Assembly: GCA_902605035.1 (NCBI GenBank)
Contig: CACLBB010000001.1
Span: 50,682 to 114,681 of the forward strand
Origin: an uncultured Pelagibacteraceae bacterium
Lineage (GTDB): Bacteria; Pseudomonadota; Alphaproteobacteria; Pelagibacterales; Pelagibacteraceae
Direction of reading: 5' to 3'
Length of the DNA: 64,000 nt
This document shows, piece after piece, positions 1 to 7,678 of this stretch. Below the pieces are notes generated by a model, which worked only from the letters and a program-made list of their open reading frames with translations, had not been told where the DNA came from and did no database searches. A program made the translations under genes and the position numbers. How positions within the stretch are numbered: position 1 is the stretch's first letter; the number at the start of each line of letters is the position of its first letter.

Positions 1-39
1 CCACACTTTTACTTGAAATTTGGTGCCTTTTAGCTTCAT
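1..39 (-). CDS. 5' end of a probable methylated-DNA-protein cysteine methyltransferase (cut by window edge)
   Basis: Thirteen codons on the minus strand start at the ATG ending at 39 and run off the left edge. The translated start is MKLKGTKFQVKVW. The pattern GT-x-FQ-x-x-VW is the one that opens the DNA-binding C-terminal domain of Ogt/MGMT proteins, which remove alkyl groups from O6-alkylguanine. The ATG overlaps the TAA of the preceding small gene (TAATG), which supports a real start. The active-site PCHR motif would lie outside the window, so the call rests only on this short match. Confidence 0.4.
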   Translation of the reverse strand, partial: MKLKGTKFQVKVW

Positions 40-203
40 TAGTCAATAATTAGATAAATTGTGAGAGAAATACATATTATAAGGGTTATTAATAAGCCAA
101 AAGCTATCAATTTTTTGCCTTTAGAACTTGAATTGGTCCAGAAATAGGAAATTCCATAAACTGCAGCTATAAATATTGCTATGGGAAGGATGAATTTTAT
201 CAT
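39..203 (-). CDS. Small two-helix membrane protein, function unknown
   Basis: A 54-residue reading frame with an ATG at 203 and a TAA at 39-41. It has two hydrophobic stretches, about residues 3-22 and 32-53, joined by a short polar loop (TNSSSKGKK), so it should be an inner-membrane hairpin protein. It sits 16 bases after the cupin gene stop and overlaps the following start by one base (TAATG), so the three genes look co-transcribed leftward. I recognise no family. It could be a real small protein or an ORF kept open by AT-rich hydrophobic coding; the tidy junctions favour the first. Confidence 0.5.
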   Translation of the reverse strand: MIKFILPIAIFIAAVYGISYFWTNSSSKGKKLIAFGLLITLIICISLTIYLIID

Positions 204-219
204 TTAGGCTTTCAAAAGT

Positions 220-630
220 TCAATTTTTACGCTCGTTTTGGCTTGGTTTGTGAAAATTTGCAAATTGCTTAGAACCCTTATTTGGTCCCACAAATATGAG
301 CGTCCAAGCTGCTTTTCCTTCAGGAATCTCCAGACTATGAGTGTCTGAGGCCTTTCTAAGACCTATATAGCCTGGACCCCGCCAAAATCGACCCTTTTTC
401 GTGGTTTCCCAATACCCACCTTTAAGCACTAAAGTTAGATAGGACCAATAATGATCATGTAAATCTCCTAAATCACTTTTAAGTATCTTGTGGAGGAAGA
501 TATTAAATGGAAACCATCTTGGTCTTTTTCTAAATAATAAATAATACCTAATCATGAAAGGTTTAGCCTCGTCGTAGTCCGGCCAGCTCGGTCCACGATC
601 TAAAAGTAATCTTTTTCGACTCTTAAACAT
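220..630 (-). CDS. Cupin-fold protein, function unknown
   Basis: A 136-residue protein with the marks of a single-domain cupin: LHDHYW (His58, His60), GGYWE (Glu75) and a later THS (His98) fit the His-x-His, Glu, His metal set of the beta barrel. Short cupins with this 'LHDH.W' motif are frequent in marine phages and in genomic islands, but their substrates are mostly unknown. The gene is divergent from the integrase and shares a 73-base gap with it that contains an inverted repeat, so the two could be regulated together. Metal binding is inferred from the residues only; no enzyme activity can be assigned. Confidence 0.65.
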   Translation of the reverse strand: MFKSRKRLLLDRGPSWPDYDEAKPFMIRYYLLFRKRPRWFPFNIFLHKILKSDLGDLHDHYWSYLTLVLKGGYWETTKKGRFWRGPGYIGLRKASDTHSLEIPEGKAAWTLIFVGPNKGSKQFANFHKPSQNERKN

Positions 631-647
631 GTTCTAAATCTAAACAC

Positions 648-675
648 TTGACAAAAAAAATAAATAATATATTAT
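648..675 (+). promoter_or_regulatory. Sigma70-type promoter of the integrase
   Basis: A perfect -35 box TTGACA (648-653) is followed after 16 bases by a good -10 box TATTAT (670-675). Transcription would start near 682, giving a leader of about 20 bases before the ATG at 704. The -10 box overlaps the left arm of the 11-bp inverted repeat, so a protein bound there would block the promoter. No Shine-Dalgarno sequence is obvious before the ATG. Confidence 0.6.
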
Positions 676-702
676 TTCCGATAATTAATGGTTATCGGAA
701 AT
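674..702. repeat. Perfect 11-bp inverted repeat with 7-bp spacer (operator or recombination core site)
   Basis: The arm ATTTCCGATAA (674-684) and the arm TTATCGGAAAT (692-702) are exact reverse complements, separated by seven bases (685-691). The site lies between the divergent cupin and integrase genes, two bases before the integrase ATG and over its promoter. Two readings fit: an operator for a dimeric repressor, or the core of a tyrosine-recombinase site, which has two inverted ~11-bp binding arms around a 6-8-bp exchange region. The right arm keeps the TTAT....AAAT outline of XerD half-sites. Confidence 0.75.
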
Positions 703-703
703 T

Positions 704-1618
704 ATGAGTGATTTAACAACTGAAGTAAAAAAATTAGAAATTGAGACTTTAGACAATTTAAAATTATCTAAAGCAAAAAATACATTAAGAGCTTATAGAT
801 CTGACTTTAACGATTTTGCTTTGTTCTGCACAAAAAATAATTTGAAAAGCCTCCCAAGTGATCCTAAAATTGTTTCAATATATCTTACTCATTTATCTAA
901 AAACTCAAAATTTAGTACTCTGAAGCGAAGATTGGCATCGATAAATATGATGCATAAGTATAAAGGTCATTACTTAGATACCAAGCATCCAATAATAGTT
1001 GAGAATTTGATTGGGATTAAGAGGCAAATAGGAGTATATCAAAAAGCTAAAAAACCATTATTATTCAATGACATAAAAACGATAATTAAGAAAATTGATC
1101 AATCCCCAGGAAATATAAGCAAAAAACAGAGAGATAAAGCTTTAATATTAGTTGGTTTTGCAGGAGGTTTTAGAAGGTCAGAACTTGTATCAATCAATAA
1201 ACAAGATGTTGAATTTGTTAAAGAAGGGGTAAAAATATTTGTTAAAAAATCAAAATCAGACCAATCAGGTGAAGGAATGACTAAAGCTATTCCCTCTTTT
1301 AAATACAAAGAATATTGTCCTGTAGAAAACCTAAGATTATGGATGTTTGAAAATAGAAATGATCGAATATTTGCTATTTCTGACAAGAACGTTGCTCTAA
1401 TAATTAAAAAATATGCTCTTCAAGCTGGATTTGATGATAAAAAATACGCTGCTCACAGTTTAAGATCTGGATTTGCTACAACAACAGCTGAAAATGGAGC
1501 TAGTGAAAGAAATATAATGGCTATGACTGGTCATAAATCTGTAGAAATGGTTAGACGATATATTAAAGAAGCTGATTTATTTAAAAATAATGCTTTAAAC
1601 AAAATTTTAAACAAATGA
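704..1618 (+). CDS. Tyrosine recombinase / phage-type integrase
   Basis: A 304-residue site-specific recombinase. The N-terminal SAM-like core-binding domain is about residues 15-110 (KNTLRAYRSDFNDF) and the catalytic domain about 115-300. The catalytic set is complete: Arg157 (GGFRRSEL), Lys184, His251-x-x-Arg254 (HSLRSGF), His277 (TGHKS) and the nucleophile Tyr286 (RRYI). It should cut and rejoin DNA through a 3'-phosphotyrosine link. It resembles integrases of mobile islands more than housekeeping XerC/D, because it stands alone among accessory genes. The start is supported by the promoter at 648-675. It is followed after 18 bases by a glycosyltransferase gene. Confidence 0.9.
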   Translation: MSDLTTEVKKLEIETLDNLKLSKAKNTLRAYRSDFNDFALFCTKNNLKSLPSDPKIVSIYLTHLSKNSKFSTLKRRLASINMMHKYKGHYLDTKHPIIVENLIGIKRQIGVYQKAKKPLLFNDIKTIIKKIDQSPGNISKKQRDKALILVGFAGGFRRSELVSINKQDVEFVKEGVKIFVKKSKSDQSGEGMTKAIPSFKYKEYCPVENLRLWMFENRNDRIFAISDKNVALIIKKYALQAGFDDKKYAAHSLRSGFATTTAENGASERNIMAMTGHKSVEMVRRYIKEADLFKNNALNKILNK

Positions 1619-1636
1619 ATTAAATAGAAATAAATT

Positions 1637-2509
1637 ATGAAGAGTATATTAAATAAGATTTCAATAGTTTTAGTTAGTTATAAAAGTTCATTTAAACTAA
1701 AAAAATTTGTACAAAAAATACCAAACGAAACTAAGATTTTTATTATTGACAATTCTAAAGATTATTCATTAAAAAAAATATTTAAAAGAAAAAAAAACGT
1801 AAAAATTTATTTTAAAAAAAATGAGGGATATGGATCATCAATAAACTTTGCATCTAAAATAATTAAAACACCATATTTTTTAGTGGTACAACCTGATGTA
1901 ACAGGAATTAAAAGAATCTCTTTAATTAGATTTTACAAATATGCGAAAAAATTAAAAAATAAATTTTCAGTCATTGGTCCCCACTTTATAAATGCTTCTA
2001 AAAGCGGACATTTCCAGACAAGTTTAAAATTCAAAATAAAGGAGATTCATAATGTTCATGGATCAATAATGTTTTTTAACAAAAAAATATTTAATATAAA
2101 TAAAGGTTTCGATAAAAATATTTTCTTATATTGGGAAGAGACAGATTATAGTAAAAGAGCTAGTAAAAATGGTTATAAAGCATATCAATTAAATATAGTC
2201 AAAGTTAAACACGAAAAAGGTAAAGCTGTAAAAACTAGAAATCTCAAGGATACAAAAAAATTACAAAATCTTTATACTTGGCACTTTATATGGTCAAAAT
2301 TTTACTATTTTGATAAGCATTATGGAAAATTTTTATCTTTAATTTATTTTACCCCAATATTGATGAGAATTTTATTCAGAATACTCATTTATAAGTTGAT
2401 CAAAAGTAATAAACTAACAAAGTATTATTTTAGATTGGATGGTTTAATAAGCTCAATTTTAAATAAAAAATCATCTATGAGACTCGAAAAAATATCTATA
2501 GACTCATAA
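1637..2509 (+). CDS. Family 2 glycosyltransferase (rhamnosyltransferase-like)
   Basis: A 290-residue GT-A enzyme that should transfer a sugar from a nucleotide sugar to a surface polysaccharide or lipid carrier. Visible motifs are the N-terminal VLVSYKS strand, IIDNSKD, NEGYGSSINFA (nucleotide binding), the Asp of VVQPDV in the place of the metal-binding DxD, and the WEETDYSKRA motif where GT2 enzymes carry the catalytic base region. The C-terminal 70 residues hold a hydrophobic amphipathic segment that may touch the membrane. It has the order of WbbL/RfbF-type rhamnosyltransferases, but the donor sugar cannot be read from sequence. Its 3' end overlaps the convergent methyltransferase by six bases. 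Confidence 0.8.
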   Translation: MKSILNKISIVLVSYKSSFKLKKFVQKIPNETKIFIIDNSKDYSLKKIFKRKKNVKIYFKKNEGYGSSINFASKIIKTPYFLVVQPDVTGIKRISLIRFYKYAKKLKNKFSVIGPHFINASKSGHFQTSLKFKIKEIHNVHGSIMFFNKKIFNINKGFDKNIFLYWEETDYSKRASKNGYKAYQLNIVKVKHEKGKAVKTRNLKDTKKLQNLYTWHFIWSKFYYFDKHYGKFLSLIYFTPILMRILFRILIYKLIKSNKLTKYYFRLDGLISSILNKKSSMRLEKISIDS

Positions 2510-3073
2510 TATTTGGCTTAATAATAATTGATTTTCTGTTTCCAGTAATACTTTAAACCCTTTTTCTTTTAAAAAATCTGCAGAATATAAGGTTTTTGCA
2601 CCTTTATCATCTAATAAGACTAAAGAATTTTTATGAAGTTTATTAATAACGGCTTTTGTCTCTTTAAGTTGATGTTGTGAAGCAAGCTCAGCATCATGAC
2701 CATCAAATGAGTCTAAATATAAAAGATCTATCTTTTTATGAAAATCTTGAAGAAATACAATGCTATCCTTTATGTAAAAATATACGTTATTTTTGTATTT
2801 TTTTGTAAAATCTTTAGCATTTTTAATATTCATCTCAGATATATCACAACTGTGAAGCTCTCCATCTATGAAATGTGCAAATTCTGAAAATATTAGTGTG
2901 CTCATTCCATCTTTCCAATTGAACTTCTTAAAAAAAATAAACTTGCTTTTTCCTCGTGCAGTGCCTGTTTCAACAATTATTTTTGATCTCCTAATATTTG
3001 CTATTTTTAAAGTTTTTTCAAAAAGCTCAAATCGAATATTTTTTTTATGATTATATTTATTTATGAAGTTCAT
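2504..3073 (-). CDS. SAM-dependent methyltransferase-like protein
   Basis: A 189-residue Rossmann-fold protein. Motif I is IVETGTARGKS (about residues 33-43), the acidic end of beta2 is SCDIS, and a LLYLDSFDGHD segment fits the motif IV region of class I methyltransferases of the family often found in polysaccharide loci. It has no extra domain. Its start lies inside the last 17 bases of the upstream GT9 gene, so the two are translated together. In this setting it probably methylates a sugar of the surface glycan; a non-catalytic role cannot be excluded. Confidence 0.6.
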   Translation of the reverse strand: MNFINKYNHKKNIRFELFEKTLKIANIRRSKIIVETGTARGKSKFIFFKKFNWKDGMSTLIFSEFAHFIDGELHSCDISEMNIKNAKDFTKKYKNNVYFYIKDSIVFLQDFHKKIDLLYLDSFDGHDAELASQHQLKETKAVINKLHKNSLVLLDDKGAKTLYSADFLKEKGFKVLLETENQLLLSQIL

Positions 3074-4088
3074 GATTTAAAATGATTTCTTCTGATATAG
3101 AAGAAAATTCTTTTCTGAAGATAGATTTATAATGACTCATATGTTTAGTAATTCTGCTATAATGATCTAATTTCTCTTCTTCAATAATATCATATATATA
3201 CAAACCATAATTGAACGCGATATGAGTAAATGCACCGTGACAAGAAATAAATAATCTAGATATGGAAATTAATTCAATCATTCTAAACAAATCTAATTTG
3301 TCAATTAAATAAATGTAACCACTTTTGATTTTAATACGATATAAATTATCATTTACTAATTCTGAAACTTCTTTTAGCTGCTTAAATATACTAGTTTCGA
3401 TTACTCCAGTTGTAATTATCATTTCATAGTTGCTAATATCATATATATTATTAGCAAAATTTAAAATTCCCTCTTTATTAATCGTAATATTCGTCAATTT
3501 TTTTGCCTGTTTATACTCAATTTGATATTCATCTGTATTCCATTTCTCATCAAGGTGAAGCAAAATCTTTTTCTTAGACTTATCTAAAAAGTTAATAAAA
3601 TTATTTTTTTTAGTAAGATTATTGTTGGTAATCTTGTCATCTTTATTAATATTTAATCCAAAACATTTAGCATTAAGTTCTAAGATTTCATACATACTGT
3701 CTTTTACGGTATCATTATCCAAAAAAACATTATTATAAAATATCTTAATTATCTTGAATTGAAAATTTTTTGAAACATTAAATATTTTTTCTTTTGAATT
3801 TAAAAAAATACTAAAAATTATTGATCTATTCTTTTTATCAGATACGATAATTCTATCAAATTTTTCTTTTCTAAGAAGAAGAAAAAATTTTAATCTTTCA
3901 AGCAGATTTTTTCTCTTAAACAAAAAGTAACCATCTATGTAATCAATTTGTTTAATTAATTCTATGTTTTTTTTAGAACAAACGATAAAAATTTTTGAAT
4001 TTGCGTCTTCTCTTTTAATAGCCTTTATTAAAGGAGCTGTGATAAAAAAATCTCCAATACGGTCATTCCTAAAGATTAAATATTTCAT
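3057..4088 (-). CDS. Family 9 glycosyltransferase (heptosyltransferase-like)
   Basis: A 343-residue protein that opens with the classic GT9 motif RNDRIGDFFITAPLIKAIK (residues about 7-25). This is the acceptor-side glycine-rich region of LPS heptosyltransferases WaaC/WaaF/WaaQ. The C-terminal half has ISISRLFISCHGAFTHIA near residue 290, matching the donor-binding 'D-G--H-A' region, although the usual Asp is replaced by SCHG. It presumably adds a sugar to an outer-membrane glycan. It lies in a leftward run with the dehydratase upstream (6-base gap) and the methyltransferase downstream. The donor is unknown, since no heptose synthesis genes are in the window. Confidence 0.75.
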   Translation of the reverse strand: MKYLIFRNDRIGDFFITAPLIKAIKREDANSKIFIVCSKKNIELIKQIDYIDGYFLFKRKNLLERLKFFLLLRKEKFDRIIVSDKKNRSIIFSIFLNSKEKIFNVSKNFQFKIIKIFYNNVFLDNDTVKDSMYEILELNAKCFGLNINKDDKITNNNLTKKNNFINFLDKSKKKILLHLDEKWNTDEYQIEYKQAKKLTNITINKEGILNFANNIYDISNYEMIITTGVIETSIFKQLKEVSELVNDNLYRIKIKSGYIYLIDKLDLFRMIELISISRLFISCHGAFTHIAFNYGLYIYDIIEEEKLDHYSRITKHMSHYKSIFRKEFSSISEEIILNHELHK

Positions 4089-4094
4089 TTAATT

Positions 4095-5291
4095 TTAGTT
4101 ATTCTTTATGAATTTAACAAATTGTTCCTTTATATAATTAATGTCTTTATCAATTAAACCATGATGACAACCTATTAATATTCCATTTTTCATTATATTA
4201 TTGCTGTTTACTTCTGCATTTTTTACTTTTTTGTACTTTCTTTTTTTCATTATTGGTTGTCTTAAGATATTGCCAGTAAATATTGTTCTTGTTTGTACGC
4301 CTTTTTTTTCAAGAAATATTTGTAGTTTTTGTCTGTTGATTTTGGAGTTTTTTTTTAAGATTACTGGATATGCCAGCCAAGGTGTTTTAAGACCTTTAAT
4401 TTGTTCAGGCAAATCAAATAGCTCAGGAAATCCCGCAAAGAAACTTTTTAAAGTTTCAAAATTTTTTAATCTTGTTGTAATATTTTTTGGTAATTTTTTA
4501 AATTGTTCTAAAGCAAAAGCTGCAGAAATTTCTGAAGGTAAGAAGTTGTAACCTACGTCATGAAAAATATATTTACCATCATAAGGAACTCCATCAACCT
4601 TAACATTAAATCTTGCCTTAATACCTTCAGACTCATTAAAAACTGCTGAGGACCTACCCCATCCTCTTAATAACTTGGCTTTATCATAGCTCTTTTTGTC
4701 GTTAAAACAAACCATTCCTCCTGAACCTGCTCCAGTTATGATATGAGAAGCATACATACTATTTGTGGTTACATCTGAATACTTCCCAAAGTTTTTATTA
4801 TCAACTCTATATCCTAGTGTGTCAGCAGAATCTTCAATAATTTTTAGTTTAAATTTTTTTGCAATTTTATGAATAATTTTCCAATTAGGTACGTTACCTA
4901 TTAAATTAGGTATCATTATTGCTTTAGTTTTTTTATTAATAGCTTTGAGGATTTGATCAGTTCTTGCTACAAAGGAATTTTTTTCAACATCTATAAAATG
5001 TGGAACTAACCCTAGTTGATACATTGGAGCAATTGTAGTTGAAAAAGTAAGTGTTGGAGTTATTATTTCACTTCCTTTTTTTAGATTTAAAGATGCTAAT
5101 GCTAGCAAATTTGCTGATGATCCAGAGTTGACCATTAATCCATACTTTTTACCAAAGGATTTTGCAATTTTTTTTTCAAGTTCTTTAACAGAGGGTCCGT
5201 CTATTAATGCAAAAGACTTATTCTTTAAAACATTTATGGAAGCTTGAATCTCTTTTTTATCATAAACAGCTTTTCCGTAAAAAATTTTCAT
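4095..5291 (-). CDS. PMP/PLP-dependent sugar 3-dehydratase of the DegT/RfbH (ColD/E1) type
   Basis: A 398-residue fold-type-I enzyme of the DegT/DnrJ/EryC1 family. NSGSSANLLAL near residue 55 binds the cofactor phosphate and Asp154 in IIEDSAD should pair with the pyridine nitrogen. Where ordinary aminotransferases have the Schiff-base lysine, this protein has His183 in SMYASHIITGAGSGG. That His is the hallmark of RfbH (CDP-4-keto-6-deoxyglucose 3-dehydrase, E1) and ColD, which use PMP to remove the C3 hydroxyl of a nucleotide sugar. It therefore probably makes a 3,6-dideoxy sugar precursor for the glycan built by its neighbours. RfbH also needs an iron-sulfur cluster; I could not confirm its cysteines. 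Confidence 0.75.
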   Translation of the reverse strand: MKIFYGKAVYDKKEIQASINVLKNKSFALIDGPSVKELEKKIAKSFGKKYGLMVNSGSSANLLALASLNLKKGSEIITPTLTFSTTIAPMYQLGLVPHFIDVEKNSFVARTDQILKAINKKTKAIMIPNLIGNVPNWKIIHKIAKKFKLKIIEDSADTLGYRVDNKNFGKYSDVTTNSMYASHIITGAGSGGMVCFNDKKSYDKAKLLRGWGRSSAVFNESEGIKARFNVKVDGVPYDGKYIFHDVGYNFLPSEISAAFALEQFKKLPKNITTRLKNFETLKSFFAGFPELFDLPEQIKGLKTPWLAYPVILKKNSKINRQKLQIFLEKKGVQTRTIFTGNILRQPIMKKRKYKKVKNAEVNSNNIMKNGILIGCHHGLIDKDINYIKEQFVKFIKNN

Positions 5292-5294
5292 AAA

Positions 5295-7427
5295 TTATCT
5301 CTCCCAAAAAAAGTTCTTTTTATTTGAAAGGCCTAGTGATTTATTGATAATAAACTCTGCTACTAGATTAGAATTAAAGTACTTCATATATTTGTTTTTT
5401 CCATTTTTAGCAATAGTTTTTCTGAGTTTATCATCATTTGCGATCCTTAAAATTTTTTCAGATAAATCGTTTGTGTTCTTGTAGAATACCATTTCTTTAT
5501 CATTAAAAAAATTTTTATACTGCGTCTTTTCGTCAATTAAACAAACTAAACCATTGCCAATTATTTGTGTAATTCTATCGCTACTATAATATTTGATTGC
5601 TTCGCCTCTGCTTAGGTTTAGACCCATTTTAGCATTTGCTATTGTTTTAAAATAATGATCAGCCCAAATAGGCTGAATATTGTTTAAACCATAAATGTCA
5701 AATTTAACATCCGGGGTAATATTCATTAGATTATTAACAAAGTTAATTCTGTCATCAATTTTACCTGATTTTAAAACTCCTCTATGAACTCCATGACTAA
5801 GTGCAAAAAAAACATCAACATTACATGATTTATTATAATTATTTAAAATTTCAAAAGATTTATCGCTTGGATTAGGTATGTAATGAATATCTTTATCTTT
5901 TGGTAAAAAATCTAAAACTGTTGGACTAGTTGTTAAAAAACTAGAGTCAACTACATTGATTTTATCTAAAATCCGTTCTTTATTTCTGTTAAAATCTGGA
6001 CCTTTTTTATTTAATGGATCTAAAAACCACTGGCTTATTTTAACTTTTGGATAATCTTCTTTAAGTTCCTGTATTTGATCTGCAGATATTAAGTCTGCGT
6101 GACCCATTACTATAAGATCTGGTTTGTAATTATAACAAGTTTTTTTTAATTTATCGTTTAAGGTTTTTGCACCTCTTAAGTCACTTAGTGATCTATAATA
6201 TTTCTGAATATCTCTATCACTAAAACCTAGAACACTATGTCCTAATCGAATAAATCCATTATTTATTCTTCGACCTGTATTAAAAAACAATCTTCCATCT
6301 AATCTTTCATTAAAATTCGTAATATGTAAAATTCTTAGGTTATTAATGTTTTTTTTGGTAAAAAAATTATTAGTGTTAACTAGTTTCTCTGACCTGTAGT
6401 CATCAATAGTTTTGGTTACAAACTCATGTGTTAAACTAAAGTTTTTAACAGACAAACTTTGTAATTTTTTTCTAAGTTTAAGATTATTAATTAGTCTGTT
6501 AATATTTTTTTCTAAATTTTTAACTGTTAGATTATTTAATATTTTTGCGTTTGTTACCGTTTCAGGCAATCCGCCCTTATTTGTTATTATTACAGCGCAA
6601 CCATTAGCAGATGCCTCTAAACTAGTTCTTCCAAATGGCTCCTCCCATCTTGAACATGCTACGGCTATACTAGTTTTTTTAAAAATATTAATTACTTCAC
6701 CATGTTTTTTAAATCCTAAAATATCAGCATTTTTATGTGAAAGTTTGATTTTTTCTCTTTTTTCATCTCCAATAATTTTTGCCTTCCAAGTCGGATTTTT
6801 GTTTAAAACTTTTATAATTGCCTTTGAAAAAATGTCATAACCCTTAGCCTTATTTAGTTTTCCAACAAAAGTAATCCATTTTTCTTTTTTATTAAGTAAA
6901 GATATAGATCCTTTTTTAGCTGATTGATAAAAAACTGATAATTTATTACTGTTAACAAATTTGTTTTCTAGTCCCTCTAAAAATCTTTTTTTTGACCAAT
7001 TACTATTGAAAATAATCTTGTAACATTTTTTTAATAGAAATTTCCTATCACTAATTGATTTCGAACCATCCATAGAGAGAGGATCATTATGAAAGTATAA
7101 AGATATAATTCTCTTTTCTAATTTATTTGAAATAATTTTTACATAACTTGGTCTATTATGAATTTCAATTATCGATGATTTTTTTTCATTTTCTATTTTA
7201 ATAAATTTATTTACATAATTTTTCGTTTGACTAGTTAACGGAATATTAAGTAAGGATATATTTTGATACTTAATAGGAAACTTTTTTTTTAAACTGGTAC
7301 TTCCATAAACTGTTATTTTATTTCTAAATATACTGTTTCTGCTTGTTTCAAAAACGAACAGTGAAACAGCACCAGGATAATTTGGTGAAAAGTTTTCTTT
7401 GTACGGTAGTAATACTGAAATTTTCAT
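5295..7427 (-). CDS. Two-domain glycosyltransferase (GT4 domain fused to CgeB-like domain)
   Basis: A 710-residue fusion. Residues 1-345 form a GT4 enzyme: WITFVGKLNKAKGYD near 185 opens the donor domain and EEPFGRTSLEA (Glu263, Glu271) is the EX7E motif that holds the nucleotide sugar. Residues about 363-705 form a second GT-B-like unit resembling CgeB/DUF3880 proteins, with LRILHITNF, DLIVMGHAD, the WFLDP motif and a C-terminal SDRITQIIGNG donor loop. Two transferases in one chain could add two sugars in turn. It starts with ATG overlapping the stop of the GIY-YIG gene (7424-7427) and precedes the dehydratase by three bases. Confidence 0.75.
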   Translation of the reverse strand: MKISVLLPYKENFSPNYPGAVSLFVFETSRNSIFRNKITVYGSTSLKKKFPIKYQNISLLNIPLTSQTKNYVNKFIKIENEKKSSIIEIHNRPSYVKIISNKLEKRIISLYFHNDPLSMDGSKSISDRKFLLKKCYKIIFNSNWSKKRFLEGLENKFVNSNKLSVFYQSAKKGSISLLNKKEKWITFVGKLNKAKGYDIFSKAIIKVLNKNPTWKAKIIGDEKREKIKLSHKNADILGFKKHGEVINIFKKTSIAVACSRWEEPFGRTSLEASANGCAVIITNKGGLPETVTNAKILNNLTVKNLEKNINRLINNLKLRKKLQSLSVKNFSLTHEFVTKTIDDYRSEKLVNTNNFFTKKNINNLRILHITNFNERLDGRLFFNTGRRINNGFIRLGHSVLGFSDRDIQKYYRSLSDLRGAKTLNDKLKKTCYNYKPDLIVMGHADLISADQIQELKEDYPKVKISQWFLDPLNKKGPDFNRNKERILDKINVVDSSFLTTSPTVLDFLPKDKDIHYIPNPSDKSFEILNNYNKSCNVDVFFALSHGVHRGVLKSGKIDDRINFVNNLMNITPDVKFDIYGLNNIQPIWADHYFKTIANAKMGLNLSRGEAIKYYSSDRITQIIGNGLVCLIDEKTQYKNFFNDKEMVFYKNTNDLSEKILRIANDDKLRKTIAKNGKNKYMKYFNSNLVAEFIINKSLGLSNKKNFFWER

Positions 7428-7672
7428 TTATAATTCTTTTTAATTTTATTTCGTAATGTTCTATTTTTCTTTATATAACATTCTCTAGAAATTGCCTCTT
7501 TTTTTGACCTATGTTTTTCTTTATAAATTAATTTCCATTTTCTACCTCTTGTGAATTTTGCCCCTCTACTCGTGTTATGTAGTGTGATTCTTTTTTTTAA
7601 ATCACTGGTATAACCTACATATGTTACTGGTTTTCTGCTCAGGGATATGAGCATATAAACGTGATAGTTCAT
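7424..7672 (-). CDS. GIY-YIG domain protein (UPF0213/YhbQ-like)
   Basis: An 82-residue single-domain protein with the GIY-YIG nuclease fold: VYML in the first strand, TYVGYT as the YIG element, an Arg in LKKRITLHN and a Glu in ISRECYIKK. These are the two catalytic positions of the family. Free-standing members of this size are common in bacteria and nick branched or damaged DNA in the few cases studied; some occur in mobile regions. It overlaps the glycosyltransferase by four bases (ATGA) and lies seven bases after the aldolase. Its substrate is unknown. Confidence 0.8.
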   Translation of the reverse strand: MNYHVYMLISLSRKPVTYVGYTSDLKKRITLHNTSRGAKFTRGRKWKLIYKEKHRSKKEAISRECYIKKNRTLRNKIKKNYK

Positions 7673-7678
7673 TTATTG

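Noticed and set aside
1099..1386. Open frame opposite the integrase gene, and similar antisense frames throughout
   Set aside because: They lie fully inside well-recognised genes, show no family features and follow from AT-rich codon use.
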